DNA of 64,000 nucleotides from CALOCV01 sp942491955 (GCA_942491955.1 CALOCV010000008.1:1-64000), one strand, 5' to 3'. Positions 16,533 to 25,425 are shown, counted from the stretch's first letter. Made by a program: numbers and translations. The notes: a model not told the origin generated them from the sequence alone.

Positions 16533-16846
16533 TAATAGACTTCTTTCGAAAGTCACATTATTATACCAATTCCGGTAAGAAAATGCATAAAGTGGATTCA
16601 GGATTTTTTTGCGAAATTTGTTTTGGAGATCGCAGCAAACTCTTGTGAGTTTGCAAGATAGAAAAACAGATTGCGCAAAGAAAGATGAAGATCAATTTGT
16701 GCACTTTCTTACCGGAATTGGTATGATAGTACGAATAGTATCGATTCTGGTCAAAATGGCTCAACGAAAAAATTAATCGGGAAAGGGCGGGCAGAGGCAC
16801 GGGCACAGGCAGAGGCACGGGATTGCAGCTTCGAAAGAAGTCTATT
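16533..16846. repeat. outer repeat split by a MITE
   Basis: AATAGACTTCTTTCGAA at about 16533 and its complement ending at 16846 form an inverted repeat around the 160-bp MITE at 16564-16723 and 120 bp of other sequence, including a GGCACGGG-rich direct repeat (about 16795-16825). The outer arm reaches the 3' end of nnr. Confidence 0.55.
16564..16723. mobile_element. 160-bp MITE, copy 1
   Basis: Ends TACCAATTCCGGTAAGAAA and its near-complement form long terminal inverted repeats. Identical in length to copies at 19371-19530 and 61116-61275. Flanking trinucleotides here are TTA and TGA, so the target duplication is not exact. On the minus strand the element is an open frame of about 50 codons beginning GTG-CAC-AAA. 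Confidence 0.8.
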
Positions 16847-18413
16847 GATGACACGCCCTACTTGCTGTTTCCCTTTTTTCCCAAGAAAACAGCTCTTGAT
16901 GCGTGATGATGTTGCTTTTCCACTGAAAAGCTTTTGGCAAAGCTTCAATGAGGTCGGAAGCGATGACTCCATAGGAAGTCTTCTCTTTTGCGGACAAGAC
17001 TCCCGAGAGTCCGTGGAGATGAACCCCTAATGCTGCTGCTTGATGCAGCGATAGGTGTTGTGAGAGCAAAGCGGCGATCAAACCTGTAAGAACATCACCA
17101 CTTCCCGCTGTTGCCATACCAGGATCGCTTGTCGCGTTCACAAGTACCGGTTCATCGGGGTAGAAGATAAAGGTTGCGGCTCCTTTGAGAACAAGAGCGA
17201 TGTGATGTTGGTTTGCATAAGCCTGACATTCTTTAAGAAAGAGAGAATCGACGGTTTCCTTCCCCTCCTTATGCAACAACCGGTGCATCTCTCCCGTGTG
17301 CGGTGTCAACACCGTCTTCTCGGGAAGAGGGAGTTGATATTCTGCAATCAGGCTCAAGGCATCGGCATCGATCACTACGGGCTTTTCGATCCCACGTAAT
17401 ATTTTCCCAAGAAAATCGGCCATTCCTGATTCCCTTCCTATCCCAGGGCCAATCAAACAAGCCGAGGCACGGTTTAACCAAGAGAGAACAAAATCGACAT
17501 CGTTCTTCTCACAACCGATGCGGATGATCTCTGGAGAGAGTTGTCCCAACTCCCCCTCCATTCCTTTCGGATGTAACAAGTGCAAAATCCCCGCACCGCC
17601 GCGCATCGCCGCTTTTGATGCAAGAATCGCCGCTCCTGGCATACTGGGCGATCCTGCCAAAGCAACGACATGTCCTGCTTCGTATTTGTGCCGTGTCCGT
17701 TTGATCGGTGGTAAAAAGGAGCGAACCCGATCTGTTGTCACAAGGACAAGGTCGGCAGCAGCCCGGTTAATGAATTCTTCTCCCAGGCCAAAATCGACAT
17801 AGCGCAGTACACCCGTTTGATCGAGGCCATGTTGTAGGAAAAAGCCCGTTTTTGGCAGACCTAAAAAAACGGTCTCAGCAGCGCGGATAGCACCTCCTTC
17901 GACGACACCGTTCTCCCCATTCAATCCCGAAGGGATATCGATCGCAATCACAGGCCTTTTCGACAAATTCACCGCCTCAATGATCGAAGCGAACGGTTCC
18001 CGTAATTGACCATGAAAGCCCGTACCAAAGATTCCATCTACGAAGACGGTTTCTCTTGGCAAGATAAAGTCGTCAATGGAGCGGATTTCTTGAATGCGCC
18101 CCCCTTTCTCCAAAAAATTTTGGTATTGTTTTTGGCAAAGAGGACTACAGGTATCGATGGGAGCAAGTTGATATCCAATCACTTCGTAGTTGAGATCGAT
18201 AAGAGCGCATCCTGCGACATAGGCATCACCTGCATTGTTTCCTTTTCCACAAAGGAGAATCACATGATTTGGCATTCCCTCTCGTTGAATATACCGATCG
18301 ACAACAGCAGCAACGCCTCTACCTGCCTGTTGCATGAAAGCCTCTTCCGACGCCCCCGCATCATAGGCAAGCCTCTCAATCCGTCCCATCTCCTTTGGCG
18401 ATATCACTTTCAT
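16842..18413 (-). CDS. nnr: bifunctional NAD(P)H-hydrate epimerase / dehydratase
   Basis: This enzyme repairs hydrated NADH and NADPH. The N-terminal half (to about residue 215) is the YjeF_N epimerase domain with 'LLCGKGNNAGDAYVAG' and 'VFVDGIFGTGFHGQLR'. The C-terminal half is the ribokinase-like dehydratase with 'LIGPGIGRESG', 'VLTPHTGEMHRLL' and 'ATAGSGDVLTGLIAALL', the ATP/ADP-binding motif. I chose MKVISPKEMGR (18413) as start; MDSW at 18437 is also open. The last residues ('RACHQ') lie in the edge of a repeat whose TGATGACACGCCC end is also seen at 55393 and 59312, so the natural C-terminus may have been replaced by a few codons. Confidence 0.9.
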   Translation of the reverse strand: MKVISPKEMGRIERLAYDAGASEEAFMQQAGRGVAAVVDRYIQREGMPNHVILLCGKGNNAGDAYVAGCALIDLNYEVIGYQLAPIDTCSPLCQKQYQNFLEKGGRIQEIRSIDDFILPRETVFVDGIFGTGFHGQLREPFASIIEAVNLSKRPVIAIDIPSGLNGENGVVEGGAIRAAETVFLGLPKTGFFLQHGLDQTGVLRYVDFGLGEEFINRAAADLVLVTTDRVRSFLPPIKRTRHKYEAGHVVALAGSPSMPGAAILASKAAMRGGAGILHLLHPKGMEGELGQLSPEIIRIGCEKNDVDFVLSWLNRASACLIGPGIGRESGMADFLGKILRGIEKPVVIDADALSLIAEYQLPLPEKTVLTPHTGEMHRLLHKEGKETVDSLFLKECQAYANQHHIALVLKGAATFIFYPDEPVLVNATSDPGMATAGSGDVLTGLIAALLSQHLSLHQAAALGVHLHGLSGVLSAKEKTSYGVIASDLIEALPKAFQWKSNIITHQELFSWEKRETASRACHQ

Positions 18414-18470
18414 CGGCAACTCCTTCCAAGAGTCCATCCATAGCGCAATTGCGGCAAAATAGCAAGGCTA

Positions 18471-19271
18471 CTACAAGAATAGAGGAGAGCGAAACATAGT
18501 ACAGTGTACGATAAATAAATTTTCAATATTGACCCATTTTTCTAATTCTTTCTTTAATTGTGAACCCTCGACCCCATACAGGGAACGCGGTTGTTGACTC
18601 TCTTCGTTTGAAAGATCGCGTATTTTTGTTAATCCAAACTTCGCAAACAAATCTAGCATCTGTTGATTATCATTTCGCGTTGTCGCTGTAAAGCGTTCCA
18701 CAGGAATGTTGTCATCACCAACTGGCACCTTATACTTTTCGCCAAAAAACGTCTGTGCCAGAGCCCCTACCAAACAAGCGGCCTCCAATGCATAACGCTG
18801 ATTTCTCTCGTCCTTATGGATGATCAATTCCATCTCCGAATCGCCCTTAGCACGGCCAGAACCTAAGCCCATGCGACCAAGAATTTTACCATCCTCTTTG
18901 CGCACGATGGCAAATCCTGTGAACATATTTCCTTGAAAAGGACGCGAGGCATCTCTTTCGATCCGTTTTTCGATTTGTTCGTCAGATTCTGGCTGCGATC
19001 CTAAATAATTTTTCATTGTTTCTGCATCACCAAAAATTTCCTTTAGGTCTTGGAAATCATCCCGTTTCTCAATGACTTTTTCGCCGAAAAATTCCCTCAA
19101 TGGATCCATATATTTTCCTTGAAAGGTTTCTAATTGAAGTCTCTCCCCAATAACGCGAATAAAGAGAGCTAAAGATTTTGTTGATTGAAAAATTTGAATA
19201 GTAATCGACCCTGTGTATTTTCCGTCTTTAAATGGATTAACGGCTGGTGAAGAAGATACAGATTCCATCAT
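18471..19271 (-). CDS. GNAT-family acetyltransferase (RimJ/RimL-like)
   Basis: The 266-residue protein looks like a GNAT acetyltransferase: 'GFAIVRKEDGKILGRMGLGSG' is the central beta-strand pair, 'MELIIHKDERNQRYALEAACLVGALAQTF' the acetyl-CoA-binding loop and helix of the RimJ/RimL group, and 'NQQMLDLFAKFGLTKI' the later helix. The N-terminal 110 residues are not typical of the family, and the C-terminus ends in an unusual Phe/Cys-rich tail. AAGGAG lies before a double ATG (19271 or 19268). Substrate unknown. It sits alone between nnr and a MITE. Confidence 0.65.
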   Translation of the reverse strand: MMESVSSSPAVNPFKDGKYTGSITIQIFQSTKSLALFIRVIGERLQLETFQGKYMDPLREFFGEKVIEKRDDFQDLKEIFGDAETMKNYLGSQPESDEQIEKRIERDASRPFQGNMFTGFAIVRKEDGKILGRMGLGSGRAKGDSEMELIIHKDERNQRYALEAACLVGALAQTFFGEKYKVPVGDDNIPVERFTATTRNDNQQMLDLFAKFGLTKIRDLSNEESQQPRSLYGVEGSQLKKELEKWVNIENLFIVHCTMFRSPLFL

Positions 19272-19370
19272 TTACTCCTTATTATGAGATTTGATCATCA
19301 GCCAGTTAAGCACAGATCCATATTTTACCCAATCAAAATGACCAAAAGAACGAAAACGACATACACGTTA

Positions 19371-19530
19371 TACCAATTCCGGTAAGAAAATGCATAAAGT
19401 GGATTCAGGATTTTTTTGCGAAATTTGTTTTGGAGATCGCAGCAAACTCTTGTGAGTTTGCAAGATAGAAAAACAGATTGCGCAAAGAAAGATGAAGATC
19501 AATTTGTGCACTTTCTTACCGGAATCGGTA
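19371..19530. mobile_element. 160-bp MITE, copy 2
   Basis: Same element as at 16564 and 61116, nearly identical, with terminal inverted repeats TACCAATTCCGG/CCGGAATCGGTA. It is flanked on both sides by TTA, a 3-bp target duplication. Confidence 0.85.
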
Positions 19531-19642
19531 TTATACCATCCAATAAGGGTTGTGCCTTTGGCACAAATAGATGACGTTTTTGGGGAGAGACTGGACTCCC
19601 CCTAAAACGTCAATAAATGGTACTATAAGCGAGCGACAAAGC

Positions 19643-19692
19643 AAGGCCGCTTTAGCGGCCGTCAGGGGGTTTGGGGGAACTCATTCCCCCAA
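19643..19692. repeat. compound GC-rich hairpin
   Basis: GGCCGCTTTAGCGGCC followed by a GGGGG/CCCCC arm pair. It belongs to the family also seen right after pepP (42126), pgsA (43870-43943) and argS (54138). Confidence 0.6.
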
Positions 19693-19718
19693 GAAAAAAA
19701 TTGACAAACTTTAGAAAA

Positions 19719-19765
19719 AGAAGCACATAGTGGATGTTCTTGTAGAACATCCACTATGTGCTTCT
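19719..19765 (-). terminator. intrinsic terminator of gpsA
   Basis: A perfect 22-bp stem (19719-19740 with 19744-19765, three-base loop) lies 4 bp after the gpsA stop on the minus strand and is followed there by a T-run (complement of the A5 at 19715-19719). Arms begin AGAAGCACATAG. Confidence 0.8.
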
Positions 19766-19768
19766 TTT

Positions 19769-20770
19769 CTAAAGATGTTCTTCTTTAACCTCACGTTCCA
19801 TTAACCGTTTGACAGCATCTTGTGGGGGCATTTTTTCGTAGATGATGGAGTGGACCAGTTGGGTGATAGGCATAGGCACATCGAGTTGTCGGCTCAGTTC
19901 TAGAGCTGAGAGGGCTGTATAGGCTCCTTCGACGACCATCCCAACGTGCTGTTTTGCTCCCTCTGGAGCTTCGCCTTGAGCGAGATAGAGTCCGTAGCGG
20001 AAGTTGCGGCTCATGGTTGAGCTACACGTTAGGCAGAGATCGCCCATTCCCGACAAACCGTTCAATGTCTCGGAATGCGCGCCTCGTCGGATAGCTAATT
20101 TACGCATCTCGTGCAACCCTCGCGTCATGAGAGCGGCTCGGCTGCTGGCACCAAACCCAAGACCCTCTCCGATGCCGCAAGCAATAGCGATGATATTTTT
20201 TAAAGCGCCTCCATAGGCGACTCCCATGAGATCGCTATTGGGATAGACTCGGAAATAAGGCGTATGGAAAAGGTGGCAAATGGCATTCCTCGTCTCTTCC
20301 ACTCCACACGCTCCAACCACTGATGTAGGAACCTGCCGGATGACATCTTCGGCAAAGCTTGGGCCACTCAAAACCCCTACATGTTGTCGGCACGACTCTC
20401 CTAATATCTCGATGACTACATCGGGGAGTATCAGTCCCGTCCCCTGTTCAATTCCCTTGGATGTGATCACAATAGGACATGAAAAGAATCCCATTCTTTC
20501 TTTCACTGCTTGGAATACGGGGCGGAGACCTGCTGAGGTGACCGATTCGACAATGCAATCGACTCCCTCCAAGGCCTCATCTAAAGAAGATGTTGGAATC
20601 AACGACGAAGGTAAAGGAATTCCTGGGAAAAAGGGGTGTTCCCCCTTTGTTTTTAACTGCTCCACGCGTTCGGGTTGGTTTGACCAAAGAGTCACATCAA
20701 ACCCTTTCCGAGCGAGAAGAACCGCTAGGCAAAACCCCCAAGACCCTGCACCTAAATATCCGATTTTCAT
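19769..20770 (-). CDS. gpsA: glycerol-3-phosphate dehydrogenase [NAD(P)+]
   Basis: The enzyme makes sn-glycerol 3-phosphate from dihydroxyacetone phosphate for phospholipid synthesis. The start MKIGYLGAGSWG (20770) puts the GxGxxG nucleotide-binding motif at the very N-terminus; five extra upstream codons are open. 'SKGIEQGTG', 'LSGPSFAEDV', 'GGALKNIIAIACGIGEGLGFG' with the catalytic Lys, 'LSGMGDLCLTC' and 'SRNFRYG' follow in family order. Length 333 residues is normal. It overlaps the upstream UDP-sugar pyrophosphorylase gene by 4 bp (ATGA), the same pair as CT714/CT715 in Chlamydia. A strong hairpin terminator follows. Confidence 0.95.
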   Translation of the reverse strand: MKIGYLGAGSWGFCLAVLLARKGFDVTLWSNQPERVEQLKTKGEHPFFPGIPLPSSLIPTSSLDEALEGVDCIVESVTSAGLRPVFQAVKERMGFFSCPIVITSKGIEQGTGLILPDVVIEILGESCRQHVGVLSGPSFAEDVIRQVPTSVVGACGVEETRNAICHLFHTPYFRVYPNSDLMGVAYGGALKNIIAIACGIGEGLGFGASSRAALMTRGLHEMRKLAIRRGAHSETLNGLSGMGDLCLTCSSTMSRNFRYGLYLAQGEAPEGAKQHVGMVVEGAYTALSALELSRQLDVPMPITQLVHSIIYEKMPPQDAVKRLMEREVKEEHL

Positions 20771-22101
20771 AGCTTTCCTTTCCATGCATGGAGACGTTTT
20801 TCTGTAGGATAGTAAAACCAGGGATCCAATTCAAAGGGTTGGTCAGGAGGTTCTTTTTTTGTCACTTCTTGGTAAACGATGCGATCGCGTTTTTCAAGTG
20901 CTTCCTGCACATGGAGGATTCCATCCCTTCCCGTGGTATTCTTCAGGGGGGCGAAACACCGTTCACGAGGAGCCAAGAGAACACCAACACCCGTTGTTGC
21001 CCGTTGTAAAACATCGAAAAGGAACATTTCATATTTATTTGCTTGAATCGCTTTTGCTTGATCTTTTTGGGCTGGCACCCACCATTGCAACCATTTTTTT
21101 GCCTGGTGCAGAGGAAGAGCTCCTTTATTGTGAGCAAGCTTAATAAAATCCATAGCGAGAGTCATATTTGTCAAATTGGCGTGGCGATAGAAAAGAGTAT
21201 TTTCTTGATCTCGCTTGTCTCGATCTAACGGAGAAATTTCAAAATATTCTTTCACGATAATTTTACGATCTTGTTCGACGATCAATCCTACCTTCTCTTC
21301 GGAATCTTCTCTTTCTGTCGCTTTGAGAACGGCATCAAAACCATTTTCTTCGTGCAAGCCGATCATCTCAGCATCAAAAGGGTCTGCAAGAGGATTATCG
21401 ATTTGTATGACATGAACATAGCGAACCCCTTGTTCCACCCATTGCGAGAAAATTTCCGACTCGACGAAAGCAGAAAGGGCTCCCCCATTCCCATTCGGAC
21501 CTTCCGATACCGTTGCTGGCCCTTCGAGGAAGAGATTGCCCTGATCATCAAGGGCAGGGTAGTTGCCTTGAGAAAAGAAAAAGCATTGTTTCTCTTCTAA
21601 TCCAAAACGATGGTGTTCAACAAACGCCCTTTGTACCTCTTCATCATTAAGGGTCGATGTCATGAAAGCGACGGGAAGAGAACGCTCAGCCCGCTCGCTG
21701 GCAGCAAGGATTTTTTCCGCCACGAGCTGGTATAGAGACTTTCCATGAATCAGTGTGATGGGAAACAGCCCTTTTGCTTCGGGAAAACGGAGGCGTGTCC
21801 CTTGTCCTCCAGAGAGAACCAAACACCCCACTTTCCCCTCTTGCAGGATCGAAAGCCCTTTTTTTTCTCTCTCTTGATTGCCCCATGCTGCCCAAGAAGA
21901 GAGAGGACCAATGGTTCCTTTATCCTTAGACTGAGGTTGTTCCTGAAAAAAAGCCCTTTGTTCGTCGAAACGGCTGAAATCGAGATGGAGAATCTGTTGT
22001 TCTAATCTCTCTTTTTGGCTTTGTGACAGACTTTCCCAATGATCCAACAAATGACTTTGCTCGATCGATCGGAGTCTTTCTACGGCTTCGCTATAAGACA
22101 T
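20767..22101 (-). CDS. UDP-N-acetylglucosamine pyrophosphorylase-like (eukaryotic UAP type)
   Basis: This nucleotidyltransferase probably makes UDP-GlcNAc or another UDP-sugar from UTP. The signature LVLSGGQGTRLRFPEAKG (about residue 100), 'PNGNGGAL' and 'VHVIQIDNPLADPFD' are those of the eukaryotic UAP/UDPGP family, which Chlamydia also uses (CT715), in place of bacterial GlmU. I took the ATG at 22101 ('MSYSEAVERL'); the frame is open to 22194 but that region overlaps waaF coding sequence. The resulting 444-residue protein overlaps the 3' end of waaF by 22 bp and gpsA by 4 bp, so the three form an operon. Confidence 0.88.
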   Translation of the reverse strand: MSYSEAVERLRSIEQSHLLDHWESLSQSQKERLEQQILHLDFSRFDEQRAFFQEQPQSKDKGTIGPLSSWAAWGNQEREKKGLSILQEGKVGCLVLSGGQGTRLRFPEAKGLFPITLIHGKSLYQLVAEKILAASERAERSLPVAFMTSTLNDEEVQRAFVEHHRFGLEEKQCFFFSQGNYPALDDQGNLFLEGPATVSEGPNGNGGALSAFVESEIFSQWVEQGVRYVHVIQIDNPLADPFDAEMIGLHEENGFDAVLKATEREDSEEKVGLIVEQDRKIIVKEYFEISPLDRDKRDQENTLFYRHANLTNMTLAMDFIKLAHNKGALPLHQAKKWLQWWVPAQKDQAKAIQANKYEMFLFDVLQRATTGVGVLLAPRERCFAPLKNTTGRDGILHVQEALEKRDRIVYQEVTKKEPPDQPFELDPWFYYPTEKRLHAWKGKL

Positions 22102-23165
22102 CGTTTCTCTTTTTCCTTCTCTAACCAATAGGAAAGCTGTTGCATCACTTCGTTCACGGTGATCTCTTTCATGCACCGAAAGTCGATGGGGCATTCACGG
22201 AGATAACAAGGAGAGCACGAAACATGCTTGTGGATCACACTTCCTCCTCCATACGGACCTGTTGTCACCGAGTTCGTCGAACCAAATAGGGCCACCAAAG
22301 GCTTCTGGAATGCCGCAGCGACATGCATGGGTCCACTATCATTCGTCAGAAATACAGAACAGGCGTTAATAAGAGCCATCATTTCGCGCAACGATGTTTT
22401 TCCCGCAAGATTCACCACCCTTTCAGGGAGACCGGAACAAATGTCATCGACAAGAGGAGCTCCGTGCCCATCACCGAAAAACAAGATCGATACACTATCA
22501 TCGCGAAGAAGGCGTTCGGCAACTTCTCGAAACCGTTCGGGCAACCAACATTTTGCTGAACCAAATGCAGCGCCTGGATTGATGCCGACGATGATCTTAT
22601 CGCATCCAATTCGATGCTTCCTCAATCGTTCTTGAGCCTCTTTTTGTTCTTGTTCCGTAACATAAAGCTTTGGCAACGTATCGGATAGAGGAACACCCAA
22701 CGGAGTGAGAAGATTCTTATACGTCACAACAAGGTGTTGCCGTTCTTTTTCAATAGGGAATGGAAGAGCGTGTGTTAAAAGCCAATCGCGACAATTGCCT
22801 TTGTAGCCAACCCGTTCACGCACCCCTCCTCGCCAAAACCACCAAGCAGAGGAGAAAGAATTCGTCAAAAGAATCCCGAATTCGTATTTCCCTTTTTGTA
22901 GTGGAGCGATGATATTGCGATGTTCCATCCGCCGCAACCATCCGCTCGGTTTATGAAAACTAAAAATCTCGTCGATATTGGGATCGTGCTGCAATAGTGG
23001 AGCCACATTACTTTGGCACATCACAGCCATTTTCGTTTCGGGATAGTGGTGACGAAGGTCAAAAAGGATCGGTGTTGCCATAACACAATCTCCTAACCAA
23101 TTTGGCATACGTACCAAGATCGATTCTGGTACTGAAGAAAGCAGAGATATTTCTTTTTGTTGCAT
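22080..23165 (-). CDS. waaF: ADP-heptose:LPS heptosyltransferase II (GT9 family)
   Basis: The protein of 361 residues has the GT9 layout: 'ILVRMPNWLGDCVMATPIL' at the N-terminus, 'GINPGAAFGSAKCWLPERFREVAERLL' in the middle and 'LTNDSGPMHVAAAFQKPLVALFG' near the C-terminus with the conserved acceptor and nucleotide-binding residues. It acts at the inner membrane in core LPS assembly. Chlamydiaceae have truncated LPS without heptose, while environmental chlamydiae often keep heptosyltransferases, which fits the host group. It is the first gene of the operon with the pyrophosphorylase and gpsA, and divergent from the coiled-coil gene. Confidence 0.88.
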   Translation of the reverse strand: MQQKEISLLSSVPESILVRMPNWLGDCVMATPILFDLRHHYPETKMAVMCQSNVAPLLQHDPNIDEIFSFHKPSGWLRRMEHRNIIAPLQKGKYEFGILLTNSFSSAWWFWRGGVRERVGYKGNCRDWLLTHALPFPIEKERQHLVVTYKNLLTPLGVPLSDTLPKLYVTEQEQKEAQERLRKHRIGCDKIIVGINPGAAFGSAKCWLPERFREVAERLLRDDSVSILFFGDGHGAPLVDDICSGLPERVVNLAGKTSLREMMALINACSVFLTNDSGPMHVAAAFQKPLVALFGSTNSVTTGPYGGGSVIHKHVSCSPCYLRECPIDFRCMKEITVNEVMQQLSYWLEKEKEKRCLIAKP

Positions 23166-23244
23166 AACGCTATTTACAGAAAACCGGTTGAGAATCAGTA
23201 TAAGGGAAACCTATATTCCCTCAAAGAGGTGTCCTGTGGTTGCC

Positions 23245-23643
23245 ATGCAAGATCCCCCATCTCTCCCCATAGATATTCACCAAAAAAGCTCTTTTCTTGA
23301 ACAGATGAAGCGTCTTTTCAGCGTGATGAAGAATAAATACACAAAGCATATTTCACTAATAAAGAAAGAGTTAGAGAATTTAAAGGAAGAGAATAAAAAA
23401 TTCCAACGCTACCAAGAAGAAAACATTTCTTTGTGCAAACAGATCGATAAATTGAAAGAACAACTCGAAAAGAAACCACTCCCACCGCCACCCAAAGAAC
23501 CTACATGGGAAGAAAAAAACCACAAAATCCAACTCCAAGAGAGGGTCATCGCTTTTTTGCAAGAAAGAGTCGAAGGAGAAAAACTCTCTGCCGCTCAACT
23601 CCAGCACACTCTTATTGAACTTCAAACAAAAATCCGCCAATAG
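23245..23643 (+). CDS. coiled-coil protein (CT503-like), N-terminal part before an in-frame TAG
   Basis: From ATG 23245 the reading frame gives 132 residues: a short N-terminus, a long charged coiled coil ('LENLKEENKKFQRYQEEN'), a Pro-rich hinge ('KKPLPPPPKEPTWEE') and a second coiled coil ending 'LQTKIRQ'. A single TAG at 23641-23643 then stops it, yet the same frame is open afterwards and keeps the coiled-coil character up to 24294. One base change (CAG to TAG) would explain it. The place in front of ruvC and ruvA matches the chlamydial coiled-coil protein CT503. Function unknown; likely a structural or scaffold protein. Confidence 0.7.
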   Translation: MQDPPSLPIDIHQKSSFLEQMKRLFSVMKNKYTKHISLIKKELENLKEENKKFQRYQEENISLCKQIDKLKEQLEKKPLPPPPKEPTWEEKNHKIQLQERVIAFLQERVEGEKLSAAQLQHTLIELQTKIRQ

Positions 23644-23715
23644 GAAGAGAATCATGGGGAGCATGGAGAAAAAACTCTCTTCCCCCTCCCTCCAAAACCA
23701 CATCCTCACAACGAT

Positions 23716-24294
23716 GTGGTCGTTAAAGAGATGGAGCAAGAGAATGAGAAACTGCGCCAACAGCAGCTGGAAGCCGAGAAAACAAGTAAAGAATTCGAAG
23801 AACAGCTCGTCCACCTAAAACAAACGCACCAAGAACAACGCCAAGAGTGGGAAGAGACCATAAGAACCTTGCTAGAAGAAAAAAAACTCCTGCAACAGGG
23901 ATTGGAAAATTATGAAAAAGAACTCGAAGACAAAGAATTTCGCATGAAAACCGCTCAACAACATCTGGCAAAAAAAGTAAAAGAGAACACCCTCCTCAAT
24001 GAAGACCTCGAACGCAACCAGGCTGAGAAAAAAGAGATCGAAACGCGATATAGCCACTATGTAGCGCAATACAAAGAGATGCAGGAGATCGTCAAGCGAC
24101 AACAAGAACACGAATCGAGATCCCATTCACAGTGGCAAGAGGCTTTGCATTCCTTGGAAGTGCAGTTAGAAAAAAAAGATGAGAAGTTTTTTGCCATTTT
24201 TGAGAAGTATAAAAACCTCGAAGAGAGGTACAATCAAGTCCAGGGCCTCTTTCACAACCTCGGCCATATCATGCACAATGAACCACCAGAATAA
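23716..24294 (+). CDS. coiled-coil protein (CT503-like), C-terminal part after the TAG
   Basis: This is the same reading frame as 23245-23643, resumed after the TAG. The 24 codons between the TAG and the GTG at 23716 are also open, so the complete protein would be 349 residues (23245-24294). The segment is nearly all heptad repeats rich in Glu, Lys and Gln, ending in 'VQGLFHNLGHIMHNEPPE'. There is no clear ribosome site before GTG 23716, so independent translation is doubtful; read-through or a recent nonsense mutation are the alternatives. The 3' end overlaps ruvC by 17 bp, so coupling to ruvC would be lost if translation stops at the TAG. Confidence 0.65.
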   Translation: MVVKEMEQENEKLRQQQLEAEKTSKEFEEQLVHLKQTHQEQRQEWEETIRTLLEEKKLLQQGLENYEKELEDKEFRMKTAQQHLAKKVKENTLLNEDLERNQAEKKEIETRYSHYVAQYKEMQEIVKRQQEHESRSHSQWQEALHSLEVQLEKKDEKFFAIFEKYKNLEERYNQVQGLFHNLGHIMHNEPPE

Positions 24295-24796
24295 CTCCTC
24301 TCTTCTTATTCTCGGCATCGACCCAGGAACGCGTATCAGTGGATTCGGTCTTATCCGAAAAGACGGATCCTCTCTTTCCCCAGTGGATTATGGATGTATC
24401 CGCCCTCCTCCAACAAAAACCCTTACGGAGCGGTATGAAATCCTATTTGATGGAATCGACGCCCTCATTGAACGCTACCAACCCCATGAAATGGCTGTCG
24501 AGACCCAATATGTGCAAAAAAATATCCAAAGCGCGATAAAATTGGGAATGGCACGGGGCATTATTATCATTGCTGCACGAAAAAAAGGCATTCCCGTTTT
24601 TGAATATTCCCCCGCCAAAGCAAAAAAAGCCGTTGTCGGCAACGGCAGGGCGAGCAAACAACAAGTGCAAGGGATGATACGCATGCGTCTCCAGCTATCC
24701 AAAATCCCCGAACCCGAAGATGCCGCCGATGCCCTGGCCCTTGCGGTATGTCACGCACAAGCAAGACAACTTGGTTTTACTTTACAAGAACTTTAG
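24278..24796 (+). CDS. ruvC: Holliday junction endonuclease RuvC
   Basis: RuvC resolves four-way junctions in recombination. Starting at ATG 24278 (172 residues) the protein opens with 'LILGIDPGTRISGFG', holding the first catalytic Asp, then 'MAVETQYVQKN' with the catalytic Glu and 'PEPEDAADALALAVCH' with the last acidic pair, all expected for an active enzyme. An upstream start at 24179 is open but lies inside the coiled-coil gene. It is followed after 8 bp by ruvA, the order kept in chlamydiae. Confidence 0.95.
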   Translation: MNHQNNSSLLILGIDPGTRISGFGLIRKDGSSLSPVDYGCIRPPPTKTLTERYEILFDGIDALIERYQPHEMAVETQYVQKNIQSAIKLGMARGIIIIAARKKGIPVFEYSPAKAKKAVVGNGRASKQQVQGMIRMRLQLSKIPEPEDAADALALAVCHAQARQLGFTLQEL

Positions 24797-24804
24797 GCTT
24801 TAAC

Positions 24805-25425
24805 ATGTACGCTTATCTCAAAGGAACGCTCGTCGAAGCCTCTACAGATCGCCTTATCCTCGATGTTCACGGTATCGGGTACGATATTCGTGTACCCATT
24901 CACCTATTCTCAACACTCCCACCAATGGGCTCAACGGTCCAGCTTTTCACGACACTTGTCATACGCGAGTTATCACACACTTTATACGGATTCCTTCACT
25001 CACATGAGCGTGACCTCTTTCTTCTCCTTATCGAAGCCAAAGGGATCGGACCCAGAATGGCCCTTAGCCTAATGGGACACCTCTCCTATGAAGCCTTCCT
25101 CCACGCTGTGCAACAACACGACGCCCGTGCACTCAGTCGCGTACCTGGCATTGGCAAGAAGACAGCAGAACGACTCCTCCTTGAGCTACATGACAAAGTC
25201 ACCTCTTGGAAAAAAGCACCCTTTCCGATCTCACACGCGGGGCCAAACGCCGTCTCTTCTTCGGTACAGGACGCGATACAAGCGCTTGTCAATTTAGGAT
25301 ATACCCATCCTACTGCGAAAGATGCGGTTGATCGAGCGCGGAAAGAAAGTGAGGTGGATTATGATGACACCGGATCGCTGATCACAGCAGCATTAAAAAC
25401 CTGTCTTCACACTTCAAACAGCTAA
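24805..25425 (+). CDS. ruvA: Holliday junction branch-migration protein RuvA
   Basis: RuvA binds four-way junctions and loads the RuvB motor. The 206-residue protein has domain I (MYAYLKGTLVEAS), two helix-hairpin-helix motifs ('LIEAKGIGPRMALSLM' and 'LSRVPGIGKKTAERLLLEL') and the C-terminal RuvB-contact domain ('VQDAIQALVNLGYTHPTAKDAV'). The last eight residues, 'CLHTSNS' and neighbours, are read from half a copy of the AACCTGTCTTCA repeat inserted at 25398, so the tail has been replaced by repeat sequence and the stop is supplied by it. The core fold is intact. Confidence 0.95.
   Translation: MYAYLKGTLVEASTDRLILDVHGIGYDIRVPIHLFSTLPPMGSTVQLFTTLVIRELSHTLYGFLHSHERDLFLLLIEAKGIGPRMALSLMGHLSYEAFLHAVQQHDARALSRVPGIGKKTAERLLLELHDKVTSWKKAPFPISHAGPNAVSSSVQDAIQALVNLGYTHPTAKDAVDRARKESEVDYDDTGSLITAALKTCLHTSNS

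Noticed and set aside
16561..16854. 97-codon minus-strand frame with signal-like segment
   Set aside because: It is the open frame of the MITE itself plus flanking repeat, not a gene.
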